Source: Streptomyces sp. R44 | Lineage (GTDB): Bacteria > Actinomycetota > Actinomycetes > Streptomycetales > Streptomycetaceae | Direction: 5' to 3' | Length of the DNA: 64,000 nucleotides | NCBI RefSeq assembly: GCF_041053105.1 | Contig: NZ_CP163444.1 | Location: forward strand, 3,658,001-3,722,000 | In this document: positions 17,320 through 26,457 of the stretch, in pieces | Layout: each line of letters begins with the position of its first letter | Numbering within the stretch: position 1 is the first letter of the stretch | Made by a program: the position numbers and the translations under genes | The notes under the pieces: generated by a model | Database searches by the model: none | The model's input: the letters and a program-made list of their open reading frames with translations, nothing else | What the model was told of the DNA's origin: nothing

Positions 17320-17378
17320 GGCCGTGACACTCCCGGTCGCTGTGTGAAGGACGACACCGTACCCCCAGCGTCGCCCCC

Positions 17379-18728
17379 TCAGCCGAGGAGGACCACTTCC
17401 AGCTCGGTGCCCGGGGGCACGTTCTCCGTGTTCTCCGGGACCACGAGCAGGCAGTCCGCGTGTGCGAGGGCCGCGATCAGGTGGGAGCCGGCACCGCCCA
17501 CGGGTGTGACGGTGCCCGCCGCGCGGTCGTACGTGCCGCGGAGGAACTGGCGGCGGCCGGCCGGGGACGAGAGGGGCTTGTCGGCGGCGAGGACGGCCCG
17601 GACCGTGGGCCGGTGCAGGTCTTCGACGCCCATCAGGGCGCGGATCGCGGGGCGGACGAACAGCTCGAAGGAGACGTACGAGGAGACCGGGTTCCCCGGC
17701 AGGGCGAGCAGCGGGATCTGCTCGGCGCCGATCGCGCCGAAGCCCTGCGGCTTGCCCGGCTGCATGGCCAGCTTGCGGAAGTCGACCTGTCCGTCGGCGG
17801 TCAGCGCCTCCTTGACCACGTCGTACGCGCCGACGCTCACCCCGCCCGTGGTGACGATCAGGTCGGCCCGGATGAGCTGGTCCTCGATGGTGGCGCGCAG
17901 CGACTCCGCGTCGTCGGCGACGGCCCCCACCCGGTAGGCCAGGGCGCCGGCGTCCCGCGCGGCGGCGGCGAGCGCGAAGCTGTTGGAGTCGTGGATCTGG
18001 CCCTCGCCCAGCGGCTCCCCGGGCTGGACGAGCTCGCTGCCGGTGGAGAGGACGACGACCCGCGGGCGGGGGCGGACCTTCACGGTGCCGCGGCCGATCG
18101 CGGCGAGCAGGCCGATCTGCGGCGGTCCGAGGACCGTGCCGGCCGCGAGGGCCAGCTCCCCGGCCCGGACGTCGCTGCCCGCCCTGCGGACGTGGGCGCC
18201 GGCCTCGGCGGAGCGGTGGACCCGGACCTCGCCCGCGGCGCCCTCGGGGGCGGTGCTCGCGGCGGTCATGCCGGTGGCGGCGCCCCCGCCCGTACCGCCG
18301 TCGGTCCACTCGACGGGGACGACGGCCTCGGCTCCGGGCGGCAGCGGGGCGCCGGTCATGATCCGGGCGGCCTGGCCGGGGCCGACCTCGGGCAGGCCGC
18401 CGGCGCCCGCGGCGACGTCGCCGATGACGGTGAGGACGGCGGGGAACTCCTCGGTGGCCCCGGCGACATCGGCGACCCGGACCGCGTATCCGTCCATGGA
18501 GCTGTTGTCGAAGGGCGGCAGCGCGGCCGGCACCGTCACGTCCTCGACGAGGACGCAGCCCTGGGCGTCGAGGAGTTGCAGCTCGATCGGTTCGAGCGGG
18601 GAGACCGTCGCGAGGATGTCGGCGAGGTGCTCGTCCACCGACCACAGGCCGCGGGCCGGGCCCGCGCAGGGGTCCGCCGCGCCTGCCGCGTGGTCGTGCT
18701 CGTGATCGTGTGCCGCGGTGCTGCTCAA
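17379..18728 (-). CDS. moeA: MoeA/gephyrin-like protein (candidate divisome protein Glp), 449 aa
   Basis: A MoeA fold: domain I (LPPFDNSSMDGYAVR), the swivel domain, the molybdopterin-binding core (GGVSVGAYDVVKEAL) and a C-terminal beta barrel. Two oddities are a His/Asp-rich N-terminus (AAHDHEHDHAAGAADPC) and a Gly/Thr/Ala-rich insertion after VPVEWTDGG. Position between galU and rimJ/sepX is that of Corynebacterium glp and M. tuberculosis moeA1, so it may act in division instead of, or besides, molybdate insertion. TTG 18728, with GAGGAG upstream and 4 bp after galU, is preferred; ATG 18752 overlapping galU is an alternative. Confidence 0.88.
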   Translation of the reverse strand: MSSTAAHDHEHDHAAGAADPCAGPARGLWSVDEHLADILATVSPLEPIELQLLDAQGCVLVEDVTVPAALPPFDNSSMDGYAVRVADVAGATEEFPAVLTVIGDVAAGAGGLPEVGPGQAARIMTGAPLPPGAEAVVPVEWTDGGTGGGAATGMTAASTAPEGAAGEVRVHRSAEAGAHVRRAGSDVRAGELALAAGTVLGPPQIGLLAAIGRGTVKVRPRPRVVVLSTGSELVQPGEPLGEGQIHDSNSFALAAAARDAGALAYRVGAVADDAESLRATIEDQLIRADLIVTTGGVSVGAYDVVKEALTADGQVDFRKLAMQPGKPQGFGAIGAEQIPLLALPGNPVSSYVSFELFVRPAIRALMGVEDLHRPTVRAVLAADKPLSSPAGRRQFLRGTYDRAAGTVTPVGGAGSHLIAALAHADCLLVVPENTENVPPGTELEVVLLG

Positions 18729-18732
18729 GGTG

Positions 18733-19644
18733 CTACATCTCCTCGCTGACATATCTCCGGAGCCAGGCCCGGAAGTCCGGTCCCAGATCTTCACGTTCGC
18801 ACGCGAGTCTGACAATGGCACGCAGATAGTCCCCGCGGTCGCCGGTGTCATAGCGGCGCCCCTTGAACACGACGCCGTGCACCGGGCCGCCGAGCTTCTC
18901 GTCCCAGGCCAGTTTCTGCAGGGCGTCGGTCAGCTGGATCTCGCCGCCCCGGCCCGGCTCGGTCTCCCGCAGGGTGTCGAAAACGGCCGGATCCAGGACG
19001 TAACGGCCGATGATGGCGTAGTTGCTGGGCGCCTCGCCCGGATCCGGCTTCTCGACCAGGTCCGTCACCTTCACCACGTCCGAGTCGCCGGTCGGCTCGA
19101 CCGCCGCGCAGCCGTAGAGGTGGATCTGCGAGGGCTCGACCTCCATCAGGGCGATGACGCTGCCGCCCTCCCGCTCCTGCACGTCCACCATCCGCGCGAG
19201 CAGCGGGTCGCGCGGGTCGATCAGGTCGTCGCCGAGGAGCACCGCGAAGGGCTGGTCGCCGACGTGCGGGGCGGCGCAGAGCACGGCGTGGCCGAGGCCG
19301 CGCGGGGCGCCCTGGCGGACGTAGTGCATGGTGGCGAGGTCGCTGGACTCCTGGACCTTGGAGAGGCGCTCCTCGTCGCCCTTCCGGAGCAGGGCCTCCT
19401 CCAGCTCGTAGTTCCGGTCGAAGTGGTCCTCCAGGGGCCGCTTGTTCCGGCCGGTGATCATCAGGACGTCGGAGAGGCCGGCCGCGACGGCCTCCTCGAC
19501 GACGTACTGGATGGCCGGCTTGTCGACGACCGGCAGCATCTCCTTCGGGGTCGCCTTCGTCGCCGGCAGGAAGCGGGTGCCGAGACCGGCGGCGGGGATG
19601 ACAGCCTTGCTGATCCGACCGAGCCTGGGGAACGACTGATTCAT
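18733..19644 (-). CDS. galU: UTP-glucose-1-phosphate uridylyltransferase GalU, 303 aa
   Basis: The nucleotidyltransferase begins MNQSFPRLGRISKAVIPAAG with the signature GLGTRFLPATKATPKEMLP, then VLLGDDLID with catalytic acids and DTGDRGDYLRAIV. It makes UDP-glucose for cell wall, glycolipid and trehalose synthesis. ATG 19644 gives the usual length; the open extension upstream has no RBS or homology. It is the first gene of the galU-moeA-moaC-mog-rimJ transcription unit, divergent from the 5-FTHF cyclo-ligase. Confidence 0.94.
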   Translation of the reverse strand: MNQSFPRLGRISKAVIPAAGLGTRFLPATKATPKEMLPVVDKPAIQYVVEEAVAAGLSDVLMITGRNKRPLEDHFDRNYELEEALLRKGDEERLSKVQESSDLATMHYVRQGAPRGLGHAVLCAAPHVGDQPFAVLLGDDLIDPRDPLLARMVDVQEREGGSVIALMEVEPSQIHLYGCAAVEPTGDSDVVKVTDLVEKPDPGEAPSNYAIIGRYVLDPAVFDTLRETEPGRGGEIQLTDALQKLAWDEKLGGPVHGVVFKGRRYDTGDRGDYLRAIVRLACEREDLGPDFRAWLRRYVSEEM

Positions 19645-19748
19645 GCGGTGCACCTTAGCCGTTCGGAATGAGAGGAAGATGTGGCTTCGGTTAACTTCCT
19701 CCACATAAAGACAGTTACAAGAATTTCGCACATGTACATGAGGCCGGC

Positions 19749-20348
19749 ATGACACCTGAGATGTCCGAAAAGACCCTGCTGCGGAGCCGACTTCTGGGCG
19801 CCCGCGCCGCACTTTCCCCCGTTCTCATGGAGGATGCGGCCGAATCCCTCGCCCGGCACGGAATGGAACTGGCCGAACTCTCCGGGGCTGCCACGGTCGC
19901 CGCCTATGTGTCGGTGGGCCGCGAACCGGGCACGCGCGCGTTGCTCGACGCCCTCCTCGCGCGCGGGGTGCGGGTCCTGCTCCCGGTGCTGCTGCCCGAC
20001 AACGACCTGGACTGGGCGGCGTACGAGGGGCCGGAGGCGCTGGCGAAGGCCGGCCGCGGTCTGCTCGAACCGACCGGGCCCCGGCTCGGCCCCGAGGCGG
20101 TGTGCGCCGCCGACACCGTCCTGCTGCCGGGCCTGGCGGTCGACGGGCGCGGGATGCGGCTCGGGCGGGGCGGCGGCTCGTACGACCGGGTCCTGGCCCG
20201 GCTCGCACGCGCGGGCGTGGATCCGGCCCTGGTGGTGCTCCTGTACGCGGACGAGGTGGTCGCCCGGGTCCCGGAGGAGCCGCACGACCACCCCGTGCAA
20301 GCGGTGGTGACCCCGGAGGGGGTCACCCGGTTCAGGGCTTCAGCGTGA
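19749..20348 (+). CDS. 5-formyltetrahydrofolate cyclo-ligase, 199 aa
   Basis: A conserved fold for ATP-dependent conversion of 5-formyl-THF to 5,10-methenyl-THF. The N-terminus is LLRSRLLGARAALSP, the middle is YVSVGREPGT, and the signature is LLPGLAVDGRGMRLGRGGGS followed by YDR. It is divergent from galU, the same neighbour pair as in mycobacteria. The 3' end overlaps the penicillin acylase gene tail-to-tail by 17 bp. Confidence 0.93.
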   Translation: MTPEMSEKTLLRSRLLGARAALSPVLMEDAAESLARHGMELAELSGAATVAAYVSVGREPGTRALLDALLARGVRVLLPVLLPDNDLDWAAYEGPEALAKAGRGLLEPTGPRLGPEAVCAADTVLLPGLAVDGRGMRLGRGGGSYDRVLARLARAGVDPALVVLLYADEVVARVPEEPHDHPVQAVVTPEGVTRFRASA

Positions 20349-23082
20349 GCGTGTCCTTCGCCGTCGCGTCGACCGCCGCCTTGCCGTAGGCCCAGTCGTA
20401 CAGCTCGCCCTTCGCCCAGGTGTCGGTCTGGTCGGTGTAGTTCGAGTGGAAGGCGTGGCCGGAGGCGCCGGTCAGGTTGACCCACCGGGACTTGTCCCAG
20501 TCGCCGACGTTCACGACCATCCGCATCGACGGGACCCAGATGACCTCGTAGCCGCCGGCCGCGTTCCAGCCGGTGGCGTCGACGGCCGCCTCGCCGCCGC
20601 CCAGGTTCCACGGGCCGCGGTTGAGGAGCTGCTGCACGACGCCGGGGCCCGCGGTACCGAGGGTCTGGTTCTTCAGGGTCAGCTGGTGCAGCCGGCCCCA
20701 GCTCCAGGTGGAGACGTCCTTGCCGAGCTTGGCGGTCAGCTCCCAGCGGGCGTCCTTCATGGCGCGGGCGAGCAGCTGGTCACGGGTCTCGGTGGCCGGG
20801 TCCAGACGGTTGCCCGGGGTCTTCCACCACTCGTTCTTCTCCTGCTTGAGGAGCGGGCGGACCACCTCGTACCAGCGGTCGCCGCCGTCCGGCTGCGCCG
20901 AGTCGGGGTCGCGCTCGCCGCACTCGCGGACGAGCTTGTTCTGCTCGTCGACCGGGCCGGTGGCCTGGGCCGGGCGGACGTTGATGCAGTCGCCCTCGGC
21001 GCGCAGTTCCTTGGGCAGCTTGTTGCCGAAGGCGAGCTTGAGGACGTTGCGCCAGACCGCGTTGAAGTAGGCGGCGGCGGCCGAGTCGGGGTCCTGGGTG
21101 TAGTCCCAGCCCTCAAGGAGCTTCTGCGCCTCGCGGACCTGCGGGTCGGCGATGTCGATCTTCAGCAGGAGCGGGTTGAGCAGGGTCGCGATCTCGCTGC
21201 GGTTGTCGGTCTGCATGGTCCGCATGTCGTCCGGCGAGATCTTGCCGCCGTCCTTGGTCTTCGACTCGATGAGGTCGTTGATCCGCTGGCTGCGCGAGCC
21301 GTAGCCCCAGTCCTTGGTGAGCAGGTCGGGGTAGGTCTTCTGGTCGATCACGGCCTGGTTGGCGGTGACGATGTAGCCGCGCTCCGGGTCGTACTCGTAG
21401 GGCAGCTTCTCGAAGGGGATGTAGCCCTTCCACCGGTACGAGGAGTCCCAGCCGGGCGCGGGCAGGGTGCCGTCGCCCTTGGCGCGCTGCGGGATCTTGC
21501 CCGGCGACTGGTAGCCGATGTGGCCCTCGGTGTCGGCGTAGATCAGGTTCTGGGACGGCACCTCGAAGTTCTTGGCGGCGGCCCGGAAGGTGGTGAAGTC
21601 CTTGGCGCGGTCGAGGGCGAAGATCGCGTCCATCGAGTGGCCGGGCTGCAGCGCGGTCCACTGGAGGGAGACGCCGTAGCCGGTGCCGCGGTCGGGGGCG
21701 GAGTTGCCGACGGGGGCCTTCTGGCCGACCTTCTCCAGTTCGGAGGAGCGGTCGGAGACGAGCGGGCCGTGCTCGGTGGAGCGGACGGTGATCGTCCGGT
21801 CGCTGCCGCCGGCGACCTTGATGATCTCCTCGCGGCTCTGGAAGGGCTTGACCTTGCCGTCGACGAAGTAGCCGTCGGGGCCGATCTTCTCCAGGTAGAG
21901 GTCGGTCACGTCGGCGCCGAGGTTGGTGAGGCCCCAGGCGATCTTGTCGTTGTGGCCGATGATCACGCCGGGCATGCCGGAGAAGGTGTAGCCGGCGACG
22001 TCGTAGCGGCAGGTGGCCGAGACGGAGCGGCAGTGCAGGCCCATCTGGTACCAGAGGGACGGCAGCTGGGGCGCGAGGTGCGGGTCGTTGGCGAGCAGCG
22101 GCTTGCCGGAGGTCGTGTACTTCCCGGCGACGACCCAGGAGTTCGAGCCGATGCCGTTGCCGTTCGGGCCGAGCAGGGCGGGGACCGTGTCGAGGACCTC
22201 GGAGAGGGCGCCGAGCTGGGAGCTCACGCCGCCGCTCGCGTTGCCCGGGCCCGTGCCCGGGGTGTCCCCGGTGGTCGTCCCGTCGCCCTCGGTCGCGTCG
22301 GCCTTCGGGTCGAACTTCCCGGTGGACGCGTCGACGGTGCCCTTGTCGAGGATCGGCTGGTGGAGCGCGTACGGGTACTCCGGGTACAGCTGCTTGATCT
22401 GCTTCGCGCTCAGCCGGCTCGTCATCAGCGAGCGGTCGATCTCGTCCTGCATGTTGCCGCGCAGGTCCCAGGCCATCGCCTTGAGCCAGGCCACCGAGTC
22501 GACCGGGGTCCACGGCTCGATCGTGTAGTCGTTGGTGAGCGCGAGCGCCGCGTACTCGACGGAGACGTCCTTCGGGGCGCGGTCCTTCAGATAGGCGTTG
22601 ACGCCCTCCGCGTACGCCTGGAGGTACTTCTTCGTCTCCGGCGACAGGACCTTGTCGTACTCCTGCTGCGCGACCCGGCGCCAGCCGAGGGTGCGGAGGA
22701 AGGCGTCGGTGTCGACCTGGCTCTCGCCGAACATCTCGGAGAGGCGGCCCGCGGTCACGTGCCGGCGGACGTCCATCTCGTAGAAGCGGTCCTGCGCCTG
22801 GACGTAGCCCTGGGCGCGGAAGAGGTCCGTCTCGTTGTCGGCGTAGATCTGCGGGACGCCGTTCGCGTCCCGCTTCACCTCGACGTCGGCGGAGAGCTTG
22901 TCGAGGCGGATCTCGCCGGTCGTCTGCGGGAACGAGGCCCGGACGGTGCTGACACCCCAGTACCCGCCGAAGCCGATGCCCGCGACCAGTGCGAGGACCA
23001 GGACGACGAGGATCAGGCGGGCGCGCCGCCCTTTCTTCTTGGCGGTCTTCTTGCCGGGGGGCGCGGTCGTGTTGGAGGGCAT
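20332..23082 (-). CDS. Penicillin acylase-family Ntn hydrolase, 916 aa
   Basis: A Lys/Arg-rich cytoplasmic tip and one membrane helix (about 22-42, RLILVVLVLALVAGIGFGGY) anchor a large extracytoplasmic enzyme. Its N-terminal part (VPQIYADNETDLFRAQGYVQ) is the alpha-subunit start. A spacer around 255-310 precedes Ser313 in GSNSWVVAG, which would become the N-terminal nucleophile after autocatalytic cleavage. GMPGVIIGHNDKIAWGLTN and the conserved Asn/Arg regions follow. Likely substrates are acyl-homoserine lactones, acyl peptides or beta-lactams; sequence does not decide. ATG 23082 has GAAGGA 6-8 nt upstream. Confidence 0.92.
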   Translation of the reverse strand: MPSNTTAPPGKKTAKKKGRRARLILVVLVLALVAGIGFGGYWGVSTVRASFPQTTGEIRLDKLSADVEVKRDANGVPQIYADNETDLFRAQGYVQAQDRFYEMDVRRHVTAGRLSEMFGESQVDTDAFLRTLGWRRVAQQEYDKVLSPETKKYLQAYAEGVNAYLKDRAPKDVSVEYAALALTNDYTIEPWTPVDSVAWLKAMAWDLRGNMQDEIDRSLMTSRLSAKQIKQLYPEYPYALHQPILDKGTVDASTGKFDPKADATEGDGTTTGDTPGTGPGNASGGVSSQLGALSEVLDTVPALLGPNGNGIGSNSWVVAGKYTTSGKPLLANDPHLAPQLPSLWYQMGLHCRSVSATCRYDVAGYTFSGMPGVIIGHNDKIAWGLTNLGADVTDLYLEKIGPDGYFVDGKVKPFQSREEIIKVAGGSDRTITVRSTEHGPLVSDRSSELEKVGQKAPVGNSAPDRGTGYGVSLQWTALQPGHSMDAIFALDRAKDFTTFRAAAKNFEVPSQNLIYADTEGHIGYQSPGKIPQRAKGDGTLPAPGWDSSYRWKGYIPFEKLPYEYDPERGYIVTANQAVIDQKTYPDLLTKDWGYGSRSQRINDLIESKTKDGGKISPDDMRTMQTDNRSEIATLLNPLLLKIDIADPQVREAQKLLEGWDYTQDPDSAAAAYFNAVWRNVLKLAFGNKLPKELRAEGDCINVRPAQATGPVDEQNKLVRECGERDPDSAQPDGGDRWYEVVRPLLKQEKNEWWKTPGNRLDPATETRDQLLARAMKDARWELTAKLGKDVSTWSWGRLHQLTLKNQTLGTAGPGVVQQLLNRGPWNLGGGEAAVDATGWNAAGGYEVIWVPSMRMVVNVGDWDKSRWVNLTGASGHAFHSNYTDQTDTWAKGELYDWAYGKAAVDATAKDTLTLKP

Positions 23083-23232
23083 CGCTGTCCTTCGAGGGGC
23101 AGGGTGATCCTGGAGTACGGGAGCAACCTTAGGCGCAGCGTCCGGACAGCCCGGACGCGGTGTCAGGAAGAGAACCGTACTGATGAGCGAGGAGAAGCAA
23201 AGAAGGCGTCAAGAAAGCGTTAAAGATTAGGT

Positions 23233-23250
23233 AAGGTAACGAAGTACCTT
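23233..23250. promoter_or_regulatory. Inverted repeat before the antiporter gene
   Basis: AAGGTA-N6-TACCTT is an exact 6-6-6 inverted repeat, 48 bp before the antiporter start and in the divergent gap with the acylase gene. It may be an operator. The regulator is not identifiable. Confidence 0.35.
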
Positions 23251-23297
23251 GCCGCTGGAGGAACGATCCAGCCGCACGTGAGGGGAAGGAACGGCCA

Positions 23298-24866
23298 CTG
23301 ACTGTCCACCAGCTCAACGAACTCCTGCTCGTCTGCTCCCTCGTCCTGCTCGTGGCCGTCGCGGCCGTGCGGATCTCCTCCCGGAGCGGGCTCCCGAGCC
23401 TGCTGCTCTACCTCGGCATCGGCGTCGCCATCGGCCAGGACGGCATCGGCAACGTCGCCTTCGACAACGCGGAACTCACCCAGGTCATCGGCTACGCCGC
23501 CCTCGTCGTGATCCTCGCCGAGGGTGGTCTCGGCACGAAGTGGAAGGAGATCAAGCCGGCGCTGCCCGCCGCGGTCGTCCTCTCCACCGTCGGCGTCGCC
23601 GTCAGCGTCGGCATCACCGCCGCCGGCGCCCACTACCTCGTCGGGCTCGACTGGCGGCAGGCCCTGATCATCGGCGCCGTCGTCTCCTCCACCGACGCCG
23701 CCGCGGTCTTCTCCGTGCTGCGCAAGGTGCCCCTCCCCTCGCGGGTCACCGGTGTCCTGGAGGCCGAGTCCGGCTTCAACGACGCCCCCGTCGTCATCCT
23801 CGTCGTCGCCTTCTCCACGGCCGGACCGGTCGACCACTGGTACCTGCTCATCGCCGAGATCGCCCTCGAACTCGCCATCGGCGTCGCCGTCGGCCTCATC
23901 GTCGGCTTCCTCGGCGCCTACGGGCTCAAGCACATCGCCCTGCCCGCCTCCGGCCTGTACCCGATCGCCGTCATGGCCATCGCCGTCGTCGCGTACGCCG
24001 CCGGCGCCATGGCCCACGGCTCCGGCTTCCTCGCCGTCTACCTGGCCTCGATGGTCCTCGGCAACGCCAAGCTGCCCCACGCGCCCGCGAACCGCGGCTT
24101 CGCCGAGGGACTCGGCTGGATCGCCCAGATCGGCATGTTCGTCCTGCTCGGCCTGCTCGTCACCCCGCACGAGCTCGGCCACGACTTCTGGCCCGCCGTC
24201 GTCATCGGCCTCGTCCTGACCGTGGTCGCGCGGCCCATGGAGGTCCTGGTCAGCCTGCTGCCCTTCCGGATCCCCTGGCAGGAGCAGGCCCTGATGTCCT
24301 GGGCCGGCCTGCGCGGAGCCGTCCCCATCATCCTCGCCACCATCCCGATGGTGTCGAAGATCGAGGGCAGCGAGCGGATCTTCAACATCGTCTTCGTCCT
24401 CGTCGTCGTCTACACCCTCGTCCAGGGCCCGACGCTGCCCTGGCTGGCGAAGGCCCTCAAGCTCGGCGACTCCACCGAGACCGCCGACCTCGGCGTCGAG
24501 TCCGCACCCCTGGAGCGGCTGCGCGGACACCTGCTCTCGGTCGCCATCCCGGAGAGCTCCCGGATGCACGGCGTCGAGGTCGCCGAGCTGCGCCTCCCCG
24601 CCGGTGCGGCCGTCACCCTCGTCGTACGGGAGGACGCCAGCTTCGTACCGGGCCCGGCGACCGTCCTGCGGCACGGCGACGAACTCCTCGTCGTCGCCAC
24701 CGACCCGGTGCGGGACGCCACCGAGCGGCGGCTGCGGGCCGTCGGACAGGGCGGCAAGCTCGCCGGCTGGCTCGGGACCGGCGGCGCGACAGCGGCCTCG
24801 GAACCCACGGCCATGGGGCGCTTCCACCTGCCGGGCAGCGACCGCCGCAAGAAAACTTCCGGTTAA
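23298..24866 (+). CDS. Potassium/proton antiporter, CPA1/CvrA type, 522 aa
   Basis: About a dozen transmembrane helices of the CPA family are visible, with the ion-site region SSTDAAAVFSVLR and a cytoplasmic C-terminal TrkA-C-like domain (VEVAELRLPAGAAVTLVVRE). It likely exchanges K+ or Na+ for H+ in pH and potassium homeostasis. The first in-frame GTG (23352) would cut off most of helix 1. A CTG at 23298, preceded by GGAAGGA at good spacing, gives MTVHQLNELLLVCSLVLLVA, restores the helix, and is proposed as the true start. It is divergent from the acylase gene and closed by a hairpin at 24891-24918. Confidence 0.87.
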   Translation: MTVHQLNELLLVCSLVLLVAVAAVRISSRSGLPSLLLYLGIGVAIGQDGIGNVAFDNAELTQVIGYAALVVILAEGGLGTKWKEIKPALPAAVVLSTVGVAVSVGITAAGAHYLVGLDWRQALIIGAVVSSTDAAAVFSVLRKVPLPSRVTGVLEAESGFNDAPVVILVVAFSTAGPVDHWYLLIAEIALELAIGVAVGLIVGFLGAYGLKHIALPASGLYPIAVMAIAVVAYAAGAMAHGSGFLAVYLASMVLGNAKLPHAPANRGFAEGLGWIAQIGMFVLLGLLVTPHELGHDFWPAVVIGLVLTVVARPMEVLVSLLPFRIPWQEQALMSWAGLRGAVPIILATIPMVSKIEGSERIFNIVFVLVVVYTLVQGPTLPWLAKALKLGDSTETADLGVESAPLERLRGHLLSVAIPESSRMHGVEVAELRLPAGAAVTLVVREDASFVPGPATVLRHGDELLVVATDPVRDATERRLRAVGQGGKLAGWLGTGGATAASEPTAMGRFHLPGSDRRKKTSG

Positions 24867-24890
24867 TCCCAGGCATTAATTCAGGTGCGG

Positions 24891-24918
24891 GAGCGTTTTC
24901 CCAGGCGGGAAGACGCTC
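24891..24918 (+). terminator. Terminator after the antiporter gene
   Basis: A 12-bp stem with one wobble position (24891-24902 with 24907-24918), 24 bp past the stop. The remaining 200 bp to the MFS gene holds only a small CTCTGC/GCAGAG hairpin and probably its promoter. Confidence 0.7.
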
Positions 24919-25117
24919 TTCCCTGTACCATGAAGGCACACCTGATCGAACCAACTCTGCCTGAAGCAGAGCTGGCGCGACCGTATGGCGGCCGTGGCGC
25001 CCCTCCGCAGTGGGGCCGGCCCGGTATCTACCGCAGTAACGCGCATGAGGACAGCTCTCGGCGACACCCGCACCACCGTGCCGGGGCGCGCTACCAGGCG
25101 GCAGAAAGGCAAGGACC

Positions 25118-26389
25118 GTGGCGTCCACGGTCATCAAGGACAAGCGGCCCGGCTACGGGCAGCTCCTGCGCACACCCGGTGCACTGTCCTTCCTGCTCCC
25201 CGGCTTCGCCGCGCGGCAGCCCTTCGCGATGCTGACCATCGGCATCGTCCTGCTCGTCCAGCACACCACCGGCTCCTTCGGCAGCGCCGGCGCGGTCGCC
25301 GCCGTCACCGGCGTCTCCATGGCGCTGTTCGCCCCGCAGAGCGGCAAGCTCGCCGACCGCTTCGGCCAGCGCGCCGTCCTCGTCCCCGGCGTCCTCGTCC
25401 ACACCGCGTCCGTCTCCCTGCTCGTCGCGCTCGCCCTGGCCGGCGCCCCGCTCTGGGCGCTGTTCCTGGCCGCCGTCCCCGCCGGCGCCTCCGTGCCCCA
25501 GGTCGGGCCGATGGTCCGGGCCCGCTGGGCCGCCAAGCTGGACGGCACCCCGCTGATGCCGACGGCCGCCGCCTTCGAATCCGTCACGGACGAGTTCACC
25601 TTCGTCGTCGGCCCCGTCCTCGCCACCGCCCTGTGCACCGGCGTCCACCCGGCCGCGGGCCTGATCGCCGAGGCCGCCCTCACCCTCGTCGGCGGCCTGT
25701 TCTTCGCCGCGCAGCGCGCCACCCAGCCCGCGTACGGCCTGTCCGCCGCGGTCACCTCGGAGCCCCACCGCTCCGCCCTGTCCATCCCCGGCGTCCGTGT
25801 CCTCATCGTCGCCTTCCTCGGCATCGGCTCCGTCTTCGGCGGCATGCAGGTCTCCCTCACCGCCTTCACCGAGGAGATCGGCAACCCCGGCGCCAACGGC
25901 CTGCTGTACGGGATCTTCGCCGCCGGCAACATGCTCGCGGGCATCGCCATGGGCGCCGTCGCCTGGAAGACCGGCCCCCGCCGCCGCCTGATCCTGGGCT
26001 ACGCGGGCCTCACCGCCGCCGCCTCCCTGCTGTGGACCACGCACTCGGTGCTGCTCCTCGGCGCCCTGGGCCTCGTCGTCGGCCTGTGCATCGCCCCCGC
26101 CCTGATCACCGGCTACACCATCGTCGAGACCCTGATCCCGGCCTCGGCCCGTACCGAGGCCTTCACCTGGCTCACCGGCGCCGTCGCGCTCGGCCAGGCC
26201 GCGGCCGTCACGGTCGCCGGCCGCCTCGCCGACGCCCACGGCGCGAGCACCGGATTCCTGGTGCCGATGGCGGGCACGGCCCTCGCCCTGACCACGCTGC
26301 TCGCCCTGCGGTCGCGGCTGAAGCCGCGCGAGGCGAGCCGGGTCGCGGCACGTGGTATCGGTCACCGCGTGCCGGTGGCGGTGGACTGA
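25118..26389 (+). CDS. MFS transporter, 12 TM, 423 aa
   Basis: A major facilitator protein with twelve predicted helices. The motif-A loop after helix 2 is SGKLADRFGQRAVLVPG, and a degenerate copy (GRLADAHGAST) appears in the second half. It has the look of a drug or metabolite exporter; the substrate is unknown. GTG 25118 is preceded by AAAGGCAAGGA. It stands alone, 68 bp before the CIRCE-controlled zinc-ribbon gene. Confidence 0.9.
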   Translation: MASTVIKDKRPGYGQLLRTPGALSFLLPGFAARQPFAMLTIGIVLLVQHTTGSFGSAGAVAAVTGVSMALFAPQSGKLADRFGQRAVLVPGVLVHTASVSLLVALALAGAPLWALFLAAVPAGASVPQVGPMVRARWAAKLDGTPLMPTAAAFESVTDEFTFVVGPVLATALCTGVHPAAGLIAEAALTLVGGLFFAAQRATQPAYGLSAAVTSEPHRSALSIPGVRVLIVAFLGIGSVFGGMQVSLTAFTEEIGNPGANGLLYGIFAAGNMLAGIAMGAVAWKTGPRRRLILGYAGLTAAASLLWTTHSVLLLGALGLVVGLCIAPALITGYTIVETLIPASARTEAFTWLTGAVALGQAAAVTVAGRLADAHGASTGFLVPMAGTALALTTLLALRSRLKPREASRVAARGIGHRVPVAVD

Positions 26390-26419
26390 ACCCACGGAAT
26401 ACGTCACTATGGATCGTCG

Positions 26420-26446
26420 TTAGCACTCGATGAGTGTGAGTGCCAG
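26420..26446 (+). promoter_or_regulatory. CIRCE element (HrcA operator), 16 of 18 match
   Basis: TTAGCACTC (26420-26428), a 9-bp spacer, then GAGTGCCAG (26438-26446). The CIRCE consensus is TTAGCACTC-N9-GAGTGCTAA, so the left arm is exact and the right arm has two changes. The right arm ends 11 bp before the zinc-ribbon start codon and runs into the AGGAGG ribosome site, so HrcA binding should repress that gene. Confidence 0.85.
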
Positions 26447-26457
26447 GAGGAAGTCAA

